DNA from: Thermaceae bacterium
GTDB lineage: Bacteria; Deinococcota; Deinococci; Deinococcales; Marinithermaceae
Assembly: GCA_027023115.1 (NCBI GenBank)
Contig: JALVWZ010000254.1
Location: 1 to 9,692 of the forward strand
Reading direction: 5' to 3'
DNA: 9,692 nt
The notes under the pieces are model-generated. The model was not told the DNA's origin, ran no database searches, and saw only the letters and a program-made list of their open reading frames with translations. Made by a program: the position numbers and the translations under genes. How positions within the stretch are numbered: the stretch's first letter is position 1; the number at the start of each line of letters is the position of its first letter. Below, in pieces: positions 6,977 to 9,692 of this stretch.

Positions 6977-7696
6977 ATGAAAAACCAATACTTCGGTGAT
7001 ATTAACGACTACCGTAAGTACGGTCTGCTGCGAACCGCACTCTCTGTAAGCAGGATGAGCTTGTTTTTAGCCTGGATGCTAACCGAGGACGACGGCAGCT
7101 CCGACGGCGGGCGCGTTGACTATCTGCGCGAGAGTGAGCGCTGGTCTCATTTTGACCCCAAGCTCTTCAAGACTCTGCACGAAGCGGTTGTGAAAAACAG
7201 GCGGCGCGACGTAGGGGCGATTGAGAACTCCGGCCTCCTCTCATCCGCCCGCTTTTTTCGTGAGCCCGTACCAAAAGCGGCGAGCGAACGCGATGCCTGG
7301 TTCGCAAAACTCACGGCCGAAGCTAGAAGTACCGATCTCGTTTTCCTCGACCCTGATATCGGCATCGAAACGAAATCGGTGTCTTATGGCGGAAGCTCCT
7401 CAGAAAAGTACGTATTCTGGTCCGAGTTGAGACGTCTTTGGGAACAAAACAACTCCCTTCTGGTATACCAACATTTCGCCAGAGAGGACCGTCGCGCATA
7501 TACCCGGCGCCTTCTCGGAAACGCCGAGGAGCAGCTCCCTAACGCCTGCACACTCGCGTTCTCTACAAGCCACGTACTCTTCCTGCTGGCACTACAGCCA
7601 CGCCACATGCATCACGGTTGCGCCGTCTCACAGCAATTGCGCAGCGACTGGCCCGGCGAGTTTCGAACCACCCTTTACGAAGGACCGGCCGCCTGA
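6977..7696 (+). CDS. Conserved uncharacterised protein (MKNQYFGDINDYRKYGLLR family)
   Basis: 239 residues, apparently soluble. The N-terminus MKNQYFGDINDYRKYGLLR is the hallmark of a conserved family without a known function (my recollection). Other visible conserved-looking blocks are WMLTEDDGSSDG (33-44), DLVFLDPDIGIE (120-131), EKYVFW (143-148), LLVYQHF (161-167) and FSTSHVLFLLAL (195-206). The LVFLDPD strand-acidic motif recalls Rossmann-fold methyltransferases or nuclease-like sites, but no SAM-binding GxGxG loop is seen, so I make no functional call. ATG at 6977 has no good ribosome-binding site. TAGGCT (6965-6970) lies 6 nt upstream and could be the -10 box of a leaderless transcript. 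It is the only complete plus-strand gene, sits beside the repeat island and converges on lon. Confidence 0.85.
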   Translation: MKNQYFGDINDYRKYGLLRTALSVSRMSLFLAWMLTEDDGSSDGGRVDYLRESERWSHFDPKLFKTLHEAVVKNRRRDVGAIENSGLLSSARFFREPVPKAASERDAWFAKLTAEARSTDLVFLDPDIGIETKSVSYGGSSSEKYVFWSELRRLWEQNNSLLVYQHFAREDRRAYTRRLLGNAEEQLPNACTLAFSTSHVLFLLALQPRHMHHGCAVSQQLRSDWPGEFRTTLYEGPAA

Positions 7697-7708
7697 GCTG
7701 GCGGCCGG
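7685..7708. terminator. Convergent hairpin between the uncharacterised gene and lon
   Basis: CCGGCCGCC (7685-7693) and GGCGGCCGG (7700-7708) make a perfect 9-bp stem with a 6-nt loop. The left arm and loop include the last codons and the TGA of the plus-strand gene. No T run follows on either strand, so termination is plausible but not shown. It could work in both directions. Confidence 0.55.
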
Positions 7709-7731
7709 CGCCCTATCGTTCTTTGAAGGTA

Positions 7732-9692
<1,961 letters not shown>

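Noticed and set aside
7334..7372. Calling the 6977-7696 gene a DNA methyltransferase from its FLDPD motif
   Set aside because: No glycine-rich SAM-binding loop or NPPY/DPPY catalytic motif is visible, so the motif alone is not enough.

Overview
The window looks like a piece of a GC-rich, probably thermophilic bacterial chromosome. The Lon protease fragment and the RsmD/CoaD pair read like members of the Deinococcota, most likely Thermales (my recollection of Thermus-type Lon, not a search). Two conserved housekeeping blocks flank about 3.9 kb of accessory DNA.

Left block (1-3855, mostly minus strand): a tight run transcribed leftwards contains a Na+/phosphate cotransporter-like protein with a PhoU-like tail, then rsmD (16S rRNA methyltransferase), coaD (last-but-one step of coenzyme A synthesis) and hslO (redox-switched chaperone Hsp33). 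Neighbours overlap by 4-8 nt or are separated by 1 nt, so they are probably one translationally coupled operon. Upstream lies tRNA-Pro(CGG), with its own sigma70-type promoter, an encoded CCA end and a strong intrinsic terminator placed between it and the operon. The far left edge holds the last 22 codons of an unidentified plus-strand gene that converges on and overlaps hslO.

Middle block (3861-7700): accessory DNA. It holds a C-terminal remnant of a type I restriction enzyme HsdR subunit, an exported DUF2202 ferritin-like protein with its own terminator, a small membrane protein with an HELGH metalloprotease motif, and about 1.27 kb without convincing genes. That stretch is packed with short repeats: hairpins, palindromes, a 35-bp exact direct repeat, heptanucleotide tracts, a module duplicated 262 bp apart and an inverted pair of 'REP/VIPAKAGIQ-type' arms. 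After it comes a plus-strand gene of a conserved uncharacterised family (MKNQYFGDINDYRKYGLLR start, FLDPD motif).

Right block (7732-9692, minus strand): the ATP-dependent protease Lon, lacking its N-terminal part only because the window ends. A GC-rich hairpin separates it from the convergent uncharacterised gene.

The most unusual items are the extra CxxC...CxC cysteine module at the C-terminus of Hsp33, the phase-locked heptamer/hairpin repeat island, and the uncharacterised gene beside it. I do not see a complete defence system, CRISPR array or mobile-element transposase.
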